Both the position numbers and the translations under genes were made by a program. This document shows, one piece after another, positions 1 through 7,537 of a stretch of 24,562 nt of DNA (the first letter of the stretch is position 1; every line of letters begins with the position of its first letter). Below the pieces are notes generated by a model, which worked only from the letters and a program-made list of their open reading frames with translations, was not told the origin of the DNA and searched no databases. The stretch is from NCBI GenBank assembly GCA_964635325.1, contig CAZWOL010000043.1, positions 1-24,562 on the forward strand. The letters run 5' to 3'. This DNA comes from BOG-1112 sp964635325. GTDB taxonomy: Bacteria > Bdellovibrionota_B > Oligoflexia > Oligoflexales > Bog-1112.

Positions 1-85
1 TTATTTTCTTCAGAGTAGCTAGCAATTGGCCCAACGGTCAATACGCTCTATAGGCGTAGTCTATGATGCTTTGGAGGAGTCCAAT

Positions 86-994
86 TCAGAAAAAGTCTCG
101 GGGAGACGCTATCCTCAGATGCTGCAATCTTTCATATCGAGGCGTGTGCTCAGCACATCGATCTTTGCTAAAATGAGGCAGAGGTGAGGCAAGAACCGGA
201 ACCTGCACAAAGTTAAACAACTCCAGGATACGTTGATGCTCATCACCATGTAGGCCTTTAGGAAGATCCAGAGCTCTTCTCAACAAAAGTGCAGCTTGCA
301 CATAGTCTCTAGATTCACATTCACAAGCTAGAAATCCATGAGCATGCAGCTCACCCAACAAGCAAAGCACCTTTGCCAAGAGTTGCTGCTGATTTTGAAA
401 TGCTTTTGAAGAAAATTTCAGAGCTTTATTCAGCAACCAAGCAGCCTCATGATAGCGATCTCGAGTTTGAATTGTTACTAAATCTCCATTCGCATAGAGA
501 TCTGCAAGGTGATAGAGAATGCGAACATGCATGCGATCGTTCAAACGTGGTATTTCTTGTACGCTTTGCAATAGAGATAAAGCCTGACTCTTATTTTCTG
601 AAGAATGGCCACCCGCTAGTAATCCATCTTTATACAGCATCGCTAAATTGAAGAGAGCACGAGCACGCACTTCTGGATCCAATCCATTCATCGTATCAAG
701 TGCTTCCCGATATGATCTGGCAGCCTCTTCAACATCTCCACTTGGAAGGCCTTTGCGAGAATGACTTTCAAGAATGTAAGCTAGGTTGAATAGAATAGCT
801 GCTCGCTCCGAATTTTGAGAAAAATCTGAAGCACTCTCGAGTGCTCCTCTATAGAGAACAATTGCAGCTGCTGGCTCCTGAGAACGCATGAGGAGAGCCC
901 CCTGACGACTTATCTCATGTAAATCTATTGCGTGTACAAAGGAACTTCCTAAGAAAAAGCAAAGATACAAAGCCACCAATAGACGTACCAGCAT
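86..994 (-). CDS. Secreted TPR/Sel1-like repeat protein
   Basis: About 302 residues. A longer reading from 1027 exists, but the ATG at 994 is preceded by GGGGAG with 5 nt spacing and starts exactly at a signal peptide (MLVRLLV.. hydrophobic core, cleavage near SFVHA/IDL), so I prefer it. The mature part is almost entirely helical, in about five imperfect repeats of 35-45 residues with TPR/Sel1 features (for example AILFNLAYILE, ARALFNLAMLYKDG, VRILYHLADLYANG, LAKVLCLLGELHAHG, each followed by an A..LL..AL helix). The repeats are known to act as protein-binding scaffolds; no catalytic motif is visible. It is likely periplasmic or cell-surface. It stands alone and is divergent from the secreted-protein pair at 1298-3028, with a 303-bp shared upstream region. 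The specific partner is unknown. It could equally be annotated simply as a tetratricopeptide repeat protein. Confidence 0.75.
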   Translation of the reverse strand: MLVRLLVALYLCFFLGSSFVHAIDLHEISRQGALLMRSQEPAAAIVLYRGALESASDFSQNSERAAILFNLAYILESHSRKGLPSGDVEEAARSYREALDTMNGLDPEVRARALFNLAMLYKDGLLAGGHSSENKSQALSLLQSVQEIPRLNDRMHVRILYHLADLYANGDLVTIQTRDRYHEAAWLLNKALKFSSKAFQNQQQLLAKVLCLLGELHAHGFLACECESRDYVQAALLLRRALDLPKGLHGDEHQRILELFNFVQVPVLASPLPHFSKDRCAEHTPRYERLQHLRIASPRDFF

Positions 995-1031
995 CGCTAC
1001 TCCCCGCAAAGTTGGACTGGCAAGCATAGCG

Positions 1032-1053
1032 ATGCAAATCTAAATTTTTGCAT
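1032..1053. promoter_or_regulatory. Perfect 7-bp inverted repeat upstream of the TPR gene
   Basis: ATGCAAA (1032-1038) and TTTGCAT (1047-1053) form a perfect dyad around an 8-nt AT-rich spacer, 38 bp upstream of the start of the TPR gene. The size and position suit a dimeric regulator operator or a 5' leader hairpin. No regulator gene is adjacent. Function is inferred only from symmetry and position. Confidence 0.3.
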
Positions 1054-1147
1054 TGAGCATAGGTCTGTTTTGGCTATTCTACGCCATTTCCACAGCCATC
1101 AATTAGCTATTTTGACGACATCAGATTTCCCAGCAAGACAATCTCGT

Positions 1148-1176
1148 TTGATAAGATCTAATTCTTTAATTTTATA
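1148..1176 (+). promoter_or_regulatory. Sigma70-type promoter for the secreted-protein pair
   Basis: TTGATA (1148-1153) and TTTATA (1171-1176) are separated by exactly 17 bp in an AT-rich stretch, pointing toward the genes at 1298 and 1811. Transcription would begin near 1183, giving a leader of roughly 115 nt that contains the poly-C tract and the upstream mini-ORF. Confidence 0.45.
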
Positions 1177-1241
1177 GCTTTTTAAAAAAGCAAGAAAAAA
1201 GCTAGATAAATTGCAAACTTTTCGCTCTTGCATTCCCTCGA

Positions 1242-1251
1242 CCCCCCCCCC
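1242..1251 (+). repeat. C10 homopolymer tract in the leader of a secreted-protein gene
   Basis: Ten consecutive C residues lie about 65 nt downstream of the predicted -10 element and 46 nt upstream of the ATG at 1298. Such tracts are prone to slipped-strand mispairing and, when placed before surface-protein genes, are a known basis of phase variation in other bacteria. It is the longest G/C homopolymer I noticed in the window. Its length in the assembly may itself be uncertain. Confidence 0.6.
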
Positions 1252-1268
1252 TAGAAGAGAGAGCGAAA

Positions 1269-1298
1269 ATGTCTAATATGAACACTAAAGGAATTTGA
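1269..1298 (+). CDS. Nine-codon upstream ORF / leader peptide candidate
   Basis: ATG at 1269 encodes MSNMNTKGI and stops with TGA at 1296-1298. The stop overlaps the ATG of the next gene as TGATG, a classic translational-coupling arrangement. The purine-rich AGAGAGCG just upstream is only a weak ribosome-binding site. The uORF also contains the AAAGGA that serves as ribosome-binding site for the downstream gene. It may be a coupling leader or simply a chance ORF. Confidence 0.3.
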   Translation: MSNMNTKGI

Positions 1299-1717
1299 TG
1301 TCACACTTTATTTTTTCTGTAACCTTACTGATCAATAGTTTCCTTCAACCAGCTTTTGCTTTTAGCTGGGATTCTTTTTTCGTTAGCCTAGTAACAGGAG
1401 TTGACGTAGAAACGATAAAAAATATCGTTCATGAGGAGACTGAAATTCGCTTGACAGCGCAAGCTAAATTAGCTGAGGAAAGAAATTCTCAACTTCAAAA
1501 CGAACTTAACCATCTCATAGAAGCATACAAAAAAATTGCCGTAGACCTTGATGTGCTTGCTAAAAAAAACAACCTTACCACAGAACTAAAAGCCAATCTT
1601 GATAGCGCACTAGCCAACCTCAGCGCCTGCCTACGAGATGCTCCTTCAGCCGAGAGCGTTCGCATTTGCTATAAAACTTACAAAAGTAAATATGATGATA
1701 TTACAGATGACTGGTAG
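1298..1717 (+). CDS. Small secreted coiled-coil protein, unknown function
   Basis: 139 residues. I choose ATG 1298 (AAAGGA at 1287-1292, 5 nt spacing) over the TTG one codon earlier. Residues 1-21 form a signal peptide with a plausible cleavage at QPAFA/FSW. Residues about 38-110 are strongly helical and charged with heptad-like spacing (ETEIRLTAQAKLAEERNSQL region), suggesting a coiled coil. Two cysteines (C111, C124) flank a short C-terminal segment and could form a disulfide. The protein ends in ITDDW. I recognise no family. It is followed 93 bp later by a larger lipoprotein that also ends in DW (SQDW), with both genes AT-richer than the rest of the window, so they may form one accessory unit. 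Expression could be affected by the C10 tract upstream. Confidence 0.6.
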   Translation: MSHFIFSVTLLINSFLQPAFAFSWDSFFVSLVTGVDVETIKNIVHEETEIRLTAQAKLAEERNSQLQNELNHLIEAYKKIAVDLDVLAKKNNLTTELKANLDSALANLSACLRDAPSAESVRICYKTYKSKYDDITDDW

Positions 1718-1810
1718 ACAGCTAAACCTAATGATGCCAGCATAAGAAATTACACCAGAACTTTTAGCCTCACTTTGTTTGTACGTAAATGAGCACTAAA
1801 AAGGATAAAT

Positions 1811-3028
1811 ATGTTTTCCAGAAAAATAATATTTGGATCTTGTCTCCTAATCAATTTAGCCTGCGGTATCTTGCCAACAAAAACAGATAAATCTCCAAAT
1901 CTGAATATGGACTCTAACACGCAACTTAAGCCATTAAGCATTCACACCATGAACCCTGCAATTCAAACATTCCACCACGGGCAAGGCTTTAACCGCCTAA
2001 AGGGAGAAGCTAGTCTCAATGAGCTAGCTTCTTGTATTGATCATGATGGATCACTTTCTACTCTAAATTCACGAGGCGCTTTATCAAGCTTTTCTATCTC
2101 TCATTTAAAGTCTACAAGCGATCTTTATCACAAATTGAATCGTGATATTGCTCACAATGTTGGTTTCCGATCAGAAACACTCTCAGGCTCAAATCAGGCA
2201 GGAGTAAAGACATTAGATGAAATTTCCATTTCCTTACTTAACTCTTATGCTTTAATCACAGGTAAAAAAATCTTTTCTCCAATTAGCCTCACCTCCTACA
2301 GAGTTCCTAAAGAAATACTTGATTTTTACTCTGCTCACCCCGATTTATTTTATAAAAATTGTGGCGATTCTTTTATATCAAGCGTTTCTATGGGTATTGA
2401 ATTGACAGCAATCCTTGAGTGTCGAGCCAACAGTGAAGAAGAAAAGAAAAAGATAGATGAGATAATTGCAACTAATGTGAATGGAAAGATTTTCGAGGCT
2501 AAACTAAGCCTTCAAAATCTACTTGAATCTACATTAAAAAGTTCTACATCTGGCTGCTCAATCTACGTGGAAGCAAAGAGCGGACGACAAGTTGAATTCG
2601 ATATTTCTATAGATAGCTTCGCACAAAATGCCGTAAATTTTATTACGCAAGGAACTATAGAAGAGGCTGTTCCAGTGGGCTATTTAACTCAAGACTATTA
2701 CAAGGTTCCAGATAACGATTTCAAGGAACATGTTTTAGATAAGATTGATTTAAATTTTAAGGATCAATATATATTCTCAGAGATTCTAAGAAAAAAAATC
2801 AGCGCTGGTTATGACATTATTGAAACTTACAAATCATTCTTAGCAGGTACAAAAGATCAAACTAACAAGCAAGAGACAGAAACCAAGATACGTAAAAAAC
2901 TTGTAAAAATTGAAAAGTGGAAACGAAAATTAGAGACACTTGCTGATAACCCAAAAAAGTTTATTGAAAATATACATGAGAGTTGGAGCAATGCAACTTG
3001 GGAAAAAAGCACCTCCCAAGATTGGTAA
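1811..3028 (+). CDS. Putative lipoprotein with a faint MACPF-like signature
   Basis: 405 residues. Start ATG 1811 has AAGGA 6 nt upstream. An N-terminal hydrophobic segment ends at C18 in the context INLAC, an imperfect lipobox, so lipidation is probable rather than certain. Around residues 184-195 the sequence CGDSFISSVSMG resembles the MACPF signature (Y/W-G-T/S-H-F-x6-GG). It is preceded by a helix (EILDFYSAHPDLFY) and followed by a helical/strand segment and an AVPVGYL stretch near 286-292, roughly where MACPF proteins carry a P.PI.Y.L motif. The GG is reduced to GI and the His is Ser, so this is only suggestive. Residues about 350-395 form a basic, charged helical tail. Cysteines: C75, C184, C204, C249 besides C18. 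GC is roughly 35-39% in the stretches counted, against about 47% in a housekeeping stretch. Alternative: an unrelated lineage-specific lipoprotein. Confidence 0.55.
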   Translation: MFSRKIIFGSCLLINLACGILPTKTDKSPNLNMDSNTQLKPLSIHTMNPAIQTFHHGQGFNRLKGEASLNELASCIDHDGSLSTLNSRGALSSFSISHLKSTSDLYHKLNRDIAHNVGFRSETLSGSNQAGVKTLDEISISLLNSYALITGKKIFSPISLTSYRVPKEILDFYSAHPDLFYKNCGDSFISSVSMGIELTAILECRANSEEEKKKIDEIIATNVNGKIFEAKLSLQNLLESTLKSSTSGCSIYVEAKSGRQVEFDISIDSFAQNAVNFITQGTIEEAVPVGYLTQDYYKVPDNDFKEHVLDKIDLNFKDQYIFSEILRKKISAGYDIIETYKSFLAGTKDQTNKQETETKIRKKLVKIEKWKRKLETLADNPKKFIENIHESWSNATWEKSTSQDW

Positions 3029-3066
3029 ATTGATTTTGAAACAACATTCAAATCTAGGCTAGGTGC

Positions 3067-4029
3067 TTAGACTGCTTCAACAGACTTAATTCTATATTGC
3101 GGAAAGGCATGAGCATCGCTATCGGTGCAGTTAGGACGCAGATGAATAGGTTCTGCAGTATGGGTTTCGACAAGATACTGTTTCTTCACTGAAGCACCTT
3201 GGGACGCAAATCCGATCGTAATGCGTCCATGATCCTTGTCTATATCTCCCGTTATAGAACGCTGCTCTGCATCATACCACTCCCATCCTGTGCGCCGGAG
3301 TAATTCACGTTCTGCAACCTGATGAAACGGAGAAGTATAGAGCGCAGACCCTCGGTAGTGATCAATCACTGTTTCGATATCCTTGTCTCTTGTCATAATC
3401 TTACGCGCCAAATCTTCGTTCAAAAGCCCCCAACATCCCAACGTTGGACTCTCGAGTAGAGTTGGTGCATAACGATGTCCTCCGATGTGCGAACAGCGAA
3501 ACAGACGAATCGCTTGCTTACGAATGAGTGGGTCACGTTGCAGCTTGTCGTAGAGTGCTTGCCCGAAGACGCCACAGCAACGATCACGATGAAAGTGGGT
3601 ACAGATAAAGTAGTCACGAACCGTATTAGAGTGCACACGATACTTTTGCATCTCGCTACGATAGGGATCTTTTGCAGAGAGAATCGTCTCTATGGATGCT
3701 GAAATCCCTTCTATCGGTAGCAGAAATTCAAAAGTGTCATAGCGTAGCTGGTCGCTATTTGCCCGCATGTAGATGAATCGCGAAAAACCTGCTTTGGAGT
3801 ATTTTTCATCAGGTGCAAAGAGGCTGGTTGTTATGTAGACCCCCTTCTTAGCAAAAGTTTTGAGAACTATCGCTAGGTGAGGAGGAAAATGCTGACTAAG
3901 ACTGAAGGTGCGATCCCAGGGTTCAGCAACTTCTAAAAAGAGCTGGTGCGGCCGATGCTCAATCGAACCGACAATGTCATGTAGCACAGTTTGCGTATCG
4001 ATCGAACAGTAGCGAACACCAGTCTCCAT
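3067..4029 (-). CDS. Suc/Fer-like (Apd1-type) thioredoxin-fold [2Fe-2S] protein
   Basis: 320 residues of the sucrase/ferredoxin-like family (PF06999). The diagnostic block is visible: C143-x8-C152 (CTHFHRDRCC) followed by H181-IGG-H185 in SHIGGHRYAPT. This matches the C-x8-C / H-x3-H set that binds a [2Fe-2S] cluster in yeast Apd1. No signal peptide, so it is probably cytoplasmic. The N-terminal about 110 residues and the region after residue 205 are the usual flanking parts of the fold. It starts 4 nt after the stop of the M16 protease, so the two are co-transcribed. The family role is poorly defined (redox and metal or oxidant tolerance in fungi); a redox or electron-transfer function here is inferred. 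It converges on the lipoprotein gene, with only 38 bp between the stops and no clear terminator. Confidence 0.8.
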   Translation of the reverse strand: METGVRYCSIDTQTVLHDIVGSIEHRPHQLFLEVAEPWDRTFSLSQHFPPHLAIVLKTFAKKGVYITTSLFAPDEKYSKAGFSRFIYMRANSDQLRYDTFEFLLPIEGISASIETILSAKDPYRSEMQKYRVHSNTVRDYFICTHFHRDRCCGVFGQALYDKLQRDPLIRKQAIRLFRCSHIGGHRYAPTLLESPTLGCWGLLNEDLARKIMTRDKDIETVIDHYRGSALYTSPFHQVAERELLRRTGWEWYDAEQRSITGDIDKDHGRITIGFASQGASVKKQYLVETHTAEPIHLRPNCTDSDAHAFPQYRIKSVEAV

Positions 4030-4033
4030 AGTC

Positions 4034-6916
4034 TCACTCGTAGATTGGGGTTTGTGCCTTGAATGCTTTCACATCTTTAAGGAGGGTACCCATCGGTTTT
4101 TCTTTAGGGTCCTTATCGGTCGTGTAGTAAACCGCAAGACTCGTCCGTTTTGGACCAAGCAGCGCTCCACGGAAGATATCAACCATCTCTTTTTTTGTCA
4201 GCTTTTCAGCAACACGCGCGATCGATTCTTTGTAGTGGAATTGCCCTTTCATGACAATTGCTTCAAAGTAAAGCGTCTCGAGTTTCTCTTGAATGGTCTT
4301 ATCTTTTTCACGCAATTCTTGAATAGTTGCCAACTTGTAGGCCTCAAACTCTTCAGCACTGAGAGACTCTAGCTCATGTATAGCACCTTCCATCCAACGA
4401 GCTGCACGTTGTGCAATATCGAAAGGAGAGAAGCTAGCAGACTGAACTAGAAAGAGCATACCGAGCACGCGCTCATGAATACTGAGATTGCTTGCAACAA
4501 TATAACCCAACTGCTGACGGGTGCGTAAATCCGAGTAGAAGCTCGTCTGCAGATGCGCATGTCCTATACGAATAGCAGCGTTCAGCTTCATGTCACGCGG
4601 ACCAAACTGAACATTTACACCCCAACTATTATTGTTGGTTTGCGACTGACGAACTATTGCCAAATCTTTTCCAACTGGATACTGAACAATCTCTTCCTTA
4701 GGACGTTGCTCTATTGGCAAAACTTTGGAATGCAACGCTGTTGAGAAGCGGAGCACAGATTTTTTGAGGACCTCCGCATCTAGATTTCCGTACGAAGCAC
4801 CTTCCAAAGCGGTTTCTGCATAAAGCGTTTTGACATACTCATTAAGCTCCTGCAATGTGACAGGACTAATGAGATCGACACCCTTTTTATTGATGGGGTC
4901 GTAAAAATCAAAGCTGTGAATCATGGTTCGACTGCTTGCATAGCGCATCTCGTAGAGAGTCTGCCAGTATGCAGAGTTCAACACCATATTTGCAATTTTG
5001 CGTTTTAGTTCGGTCTTGATATCAGCAAAGGCCTGTTCATCGATCGTGATCACATTCAGTTTTTGGCTCAGCTCTTCCAGCAACTGTGGGATCTTTTCCG
5101 AATATCCCGATACATCCAACTGTATACCCTTGTCTGACTGAGAGACATCAAAGTGCAGACCTGCAAGTCCGATGGTATACGCCCATTCATTCAGACTTTC
5201 GTTAAGAGCCTCAGCATAGAGCTGCGCCATCATCTTGTTACGTGGAGTACCATTGGTCTTCTGTGTAAGAATCAGCAATCGAATGCTTGCTTTGGGCAAT
5301 TTGAACGTATCATCCAAATGGAACCAGAACGTTGCCTCAGGTGTATCCAATAGTTTTTGAGATTCGGTTGCTTTTGCACTGCTAATCAAACTGAGTGCAT
5401 CTGGAATAAATGGATTGCGTTCAGGCATCGACAAAAGCTTATTTTTCGGAGCATTCGTCAATTTCTTAATGAAGTCCGATGCAAAGCGTTCCTGTTTGTA
5501 GGCCACACCATAGTAAGGTTCGACTTGGTCGGTCTCAACTTCATCACCAACCAAGAAAACAGTCATTTTTTCAGGGCGAATGACATCAAGAAAGTGATTG
5601 AAGTCATCAGTGCTATACTTGTGGATTAGGAGGTCATCATGATCGATATCAAGTGCAGGATAGGTCTGCATTTTCATCGCATAATCCGACGCAACGTTCA
5701 TGCCTTCACGCGGTTCACGGTAGACATAGTCAATGTCAGCCATAACTTTGCGCTCGTCAAACACGTAACGCTTGTAGCCTTCCTTACGCATCAATTCGAC
5801 ATAGCTGAAGAAATGTTCGATGACTTTTTGCCAGTCTTTTACACCTTTGTCTGTGAGTTCTATATCAAAGTGAAAAGAGCCTGTATAAGTCGACGACTCC
5901 GAACCAGATTCAATCTTTGTTGCTAGACCTTCTTTTTTAAGCAAGGACAGCAAGGACCCCTTGCCCTCGTATCCAAGGAAGTGTCCAATTGCAGACGCTG
6001 GTTTGGATTCCCAATAGGGGAGCTCACTTGGTGAGGCAAATGCAATTTCTAAACGATGTAGTTTTTTTACAGGTTTGACTTTGACAAGACGAGGCAACTG
6101 ATCGCTTGTGAAAATCTCAGAATCAAAAACTGGACGTTTGTAGTCATGATTTGCGATTTCTGAAAAATAAGTTTTTGCAAGGTTCTCAAGCTCATCGAGA
6201 GAGTTTGGAGACATCAAAACCAACTTCATCAAGTTGGCAGAATAGTATGTTCGATAAAAGTTGATCAGAGTTTGTTGGTCGACTTTTTTCAAAGTTTCGA
6301 GCGTTCCCGTACCAAAGATCTGCTGAGGATGACCAGGCTTATGCAGAACTTCAAAAACGCGTCGTAAGCGCCATGGGTCACTTTTTAGGTTCTTTTGATG
6401 TTCAGAATCGACAGCATGCAATTCACGTTCGACAAATTCAGGACTGAACAAAGGCGCAATGAAAAACTGTGCAAAGCGATCGAGTGCTCCAGCGTAGCCA
6501 TCATGGTTTACTTCAAAATGATAGTTGGTATCTTCTTCAGCTGTAAAAGCATTAGACCCCCCCTGGAACTTTGCTAGGTACTGGCTGTATTCTTCAACTT
6601 CTGGATATTTTTTAGTCCCTAGAAAGAGCATGTGTTCTAGAAAGTGCGCCAAACCGGGATACTCAGGGGGGTTGGATAGACTACCAACACCAACATCCAT
6701 TGCAGCTGCAGATTTATTGAGCTGAGGATCTGAGATCAGCAGAACTGTCAATTGATTGGGAAGAGTGATCGTTCGAAAATTACGATGATCACCTGGACGT
6801 TTCGCTTTAACGTCGACAACGGTGCGACTCGTGGAGAAAATTTTATGCATATGTTCACACCCCAAACTGCTAACCATGACCAAAATGGACGAAAAAAGTA
6901 GAGACCACCTTAACAT
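4034..6916 (-). CDS. M16 family zinc metalloprotease, pitrilysin-type lipoprotein
   Basis: About 960 residues, the length of E. coli pitrilysin (protease III) and of insulin-degrading enzymes with four inverzincin domains in one chain. I choose ATG 6916: it has GGAG 9 nt upstream and begins with a signal sequence ending VSSLGC (C20, an imperfect lipobox), whereas starts at 6982, 6946 or 6931 lack a ribosome-binding site and precede the signal. In this numbering the inverted zinc motif HFLEH is at 91-95 and the third ligand E172 lies 76 residues after the last His (..AVDSEHQKN), as expected for HxxEH-x76-E. The substrate-contacting region GGSNAFTAEEDTNYHFEV is present, so the enzyme looks active. 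It is likely anchored in the periplasm and degrades small peptides. It is divergent from the small lipoprotein at 7053 (136 bp between starts) and leads a two-gene operon with the Suc/Fer protein. Confidence 0.9.
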   Translation of the reverse strand: MLRWSLLFSSILVMVSSLGCEHMHKIFSTSRTVVDVKAKRPGDHRNFRTITLPNQLTVLLISDPQLNKSAAAMDVGVGSLSNPPEYPGLAHFLEHMLFLGTKKYPEVEEYSQYLAKFQGGSNAFTAEEDTNYHFEVNHDGYAGALDRFAQFFIAPLFSPEFVERELHAVDSEHQKNLKSDPWRLRRVFEVLHKPGHPQQIFGTGTLETLKKVDQQTLINFYRTYYSANLMKLVLMSPNSLDELENLAKTYFSEIANHDYKRPVFDSEIFTSDQLPRLVKVKPVKKLHRLEIAFASPSELPYWESKPASAIGHFLGYEGKGSLLSLLKKEGLATKIESGSESSTYTGSFHFDIELTDKGVKDWQKVIEHFFSYVELMRKEGYKRYVFDERKVMADIDYVYREPREGMNVASDYAMKMQTYPALDIDHDDLLIHKYSTDDFNHFLDVIRPEKMTVFLVGDEVETDQVEPYYGVAYKQERFASDFIKKLTNAPKNKLLSMPERNPFIPDALSLISSAKATESQKLLDTPEATFWFHLDDTFKLPKASIRLLILTQKTNGTPRNKMMAQLYAEALNESLNEWAYTIGLAGLHFDVSQSDKGIQLDVSGYSEKIPQLLEELSQKLNVITIDEQAFADIKTELKRKIANMVLNSAYWQTLYEMRYASSRTMIHSFDFYDPINKKGVDLISPVTLQELNEYVKTLYAETALEGASYGNLDAEVLKKSVLRFSTALHSKVLPIEQRPKEEIVQYPVGKDLAIVRQSQTNNNSWGVNVQFGPRDMKLNAAIRIGHAHLQTSFYSDLRTRQQLGYIVASNLSIHERVLGMLFLVQSASFSPFDIAQRAARWMEGAIHELESLSAEEFEAYKLATIQELREKDKTIQEKLETLYFEAIVMKGQFHYKESIARVAEKLTKKEMVDIFRGALLGPKRTSLAVYYTTDKDPKEKPMGTLLKDVKAFKAQTPIYE

Positions 6917-7005
6917 CTTGACGGACTCCATGAAAATGGGAATCATCGGGGTGACGGACTCGAACAACCGGGTCCCACCCATTATTTGTTATAGTCTGCT
7001 TGCAT

Positions 7006-7020
7006 TATGCTTTTGGCATA
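7006..7020. promoter_or_regulatory. Small palindrome in a divergent promoter region
   Basis: TATGC-ttttg-GCATA lies between the M16 protease and the SmpA-like lipoprotein genes, 33 bp upstream of the latter. It overlaps a weak possible promoter (TTGCAT at 7000-7005, then 17 bp, then CATAAG). Either an operator or chance symmetry. Confidence 0.2.
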
Positions 7021-7052
7021 CACATAAGCCAAGCAAAGATAGGAGCTTCACT

Positions 7053-7376
7053 ATGTGGCGAAAATTGGCGCGGATGACACTTTTGGTTTCTTTAACAGGT
7101 CTTTGGCAAGCTTGCGTTTCCAGCGGTGCTGACTTTCCGTCACGCCTCGACTGGATTCAAAAAGATCGCACGAAGAAGGACGATGTTGCTCTTGTTTTAG
7201 GCAAGCCCTATGCAGTTGGAAGCTCCAGCGGCACACCGACATGGACATATGCCTATTACAAGTATTCCCCCTTCCAAACGCGCTACAAAGAACTTCGCTT
7301 CTATTTCGGAGAGAATAATGTCGTGACATCCTTCACGTTCACATCAAGCTTTCCTGAAGACCTCAAGAAAAAATAA
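7053..7376 (+). CDS. Small SmpA/OmlA (BamE-like) lipoprotein
   Basis: 107 residues. ATG 7053 has AGGAG at 7041-7045. A longer in-frame reading back to 6822 would run through the divergent promoter region and the start of the protease gene, so I reject it. A basic N-terminus and hydrophobic core end at C21 (GLWQAC), a loose lipobox. The mature part has the SmpA/OmlA pattern: W..KDRTKKDDVALVLGKP (residues 34-52), then G.PTWTYAYYKY and a final strand rich in F/T (RFYFGENNVVTSFTF). In this fold the T-K-x-x-V-x-x-x-L-G-x-P block is the hallmark. BamE itself supports the outer-membrane beta-barrel assembly machine; many paralogues with this fold have unknown roles, so I do not assign bamE. Monocistronic, convergent with pheT. 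Confidence 0.7.
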   Translation: MWRKLARMTLLVSLTGLWQACVSSGADFPSRLDWIQKDRTKKDDVALVLGKPYAVGSSSGTPTWTYAYYKYSPFQTRYKELRFYFGENNVVTSFTFTSSFPEDLKKK

Positions 7377-7385
7377 CAACGCAAG

Positions 7386-7428
7386 TTATCCCGAGCGGAA
7401 GACAGAAACCGAGGGATCGCCTACTTAG
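7386..7428 (-). repeat. REP/MITE-like dispersed repeat, copy A (half element)
   Basis: Read on the minus strand this stretch begins CTAAGTAGGCGATCCCTCGG and ends CCGCTCGGGATA. It aligns with the left half of the element at 14184 (CTAAGCAGGCGACCCCTCGG ... CCCGCTCGGGGCGA) with few mismatches. It sits in the convergent gap between the SmpA-like lipoprotein and pheT. The mirrored right half seen in copy B is not evident here, so this is a partial or decayed copy. Confidence 0.6.
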
Positions 7429-7462
7429 CCAGGTGGTCTTAGATCGAAGCACAGTATCGAAG

Positions 7463-7498
7463 CCACGACAACGATCCATGTAGGGATGGTTGTCGTGG
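7463..7498. terminator. Long hairpin between convergent genes
   Basis: CCACGACAAC (7463-7472) pairs perfectly with GTTGTCGTGG (7489-7498), and the inner ATCC/GGAT extends the stem, leaving a short loop. It lies between the stops of the SmpA-like gene (7376) and pheT (7538) and could end transcription from both sides. No U-tract follows on either strand, so it may act as a transcript-end stabiliser rather than a true intrinsic terminator. A second small stem (CGGAG ... CTCCG, 7503-7519) lies beside it. Confidence 0.5.
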
Positions 7499-7537
7499 GG
7501 CTCGGAGTGACTTGCTCCGAAAAACTCTACAGCAATG

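Noticed and set aside
4052..6725. Several plus-strand ORFs of 60-106 codons across the protease gene
   Set aside because: All antisense to the M16 coding sequence, without ribosome-binding sites or recognisable motifs.
6822..7052. Long N-terminal extension of the SmpA-like lipoprotein
   Set aside because: It overlaps the start of the M16 protease gene and the divergent promoter region. The ATG at 7053 has a good ribosome-binding site and begins a signal peptide.
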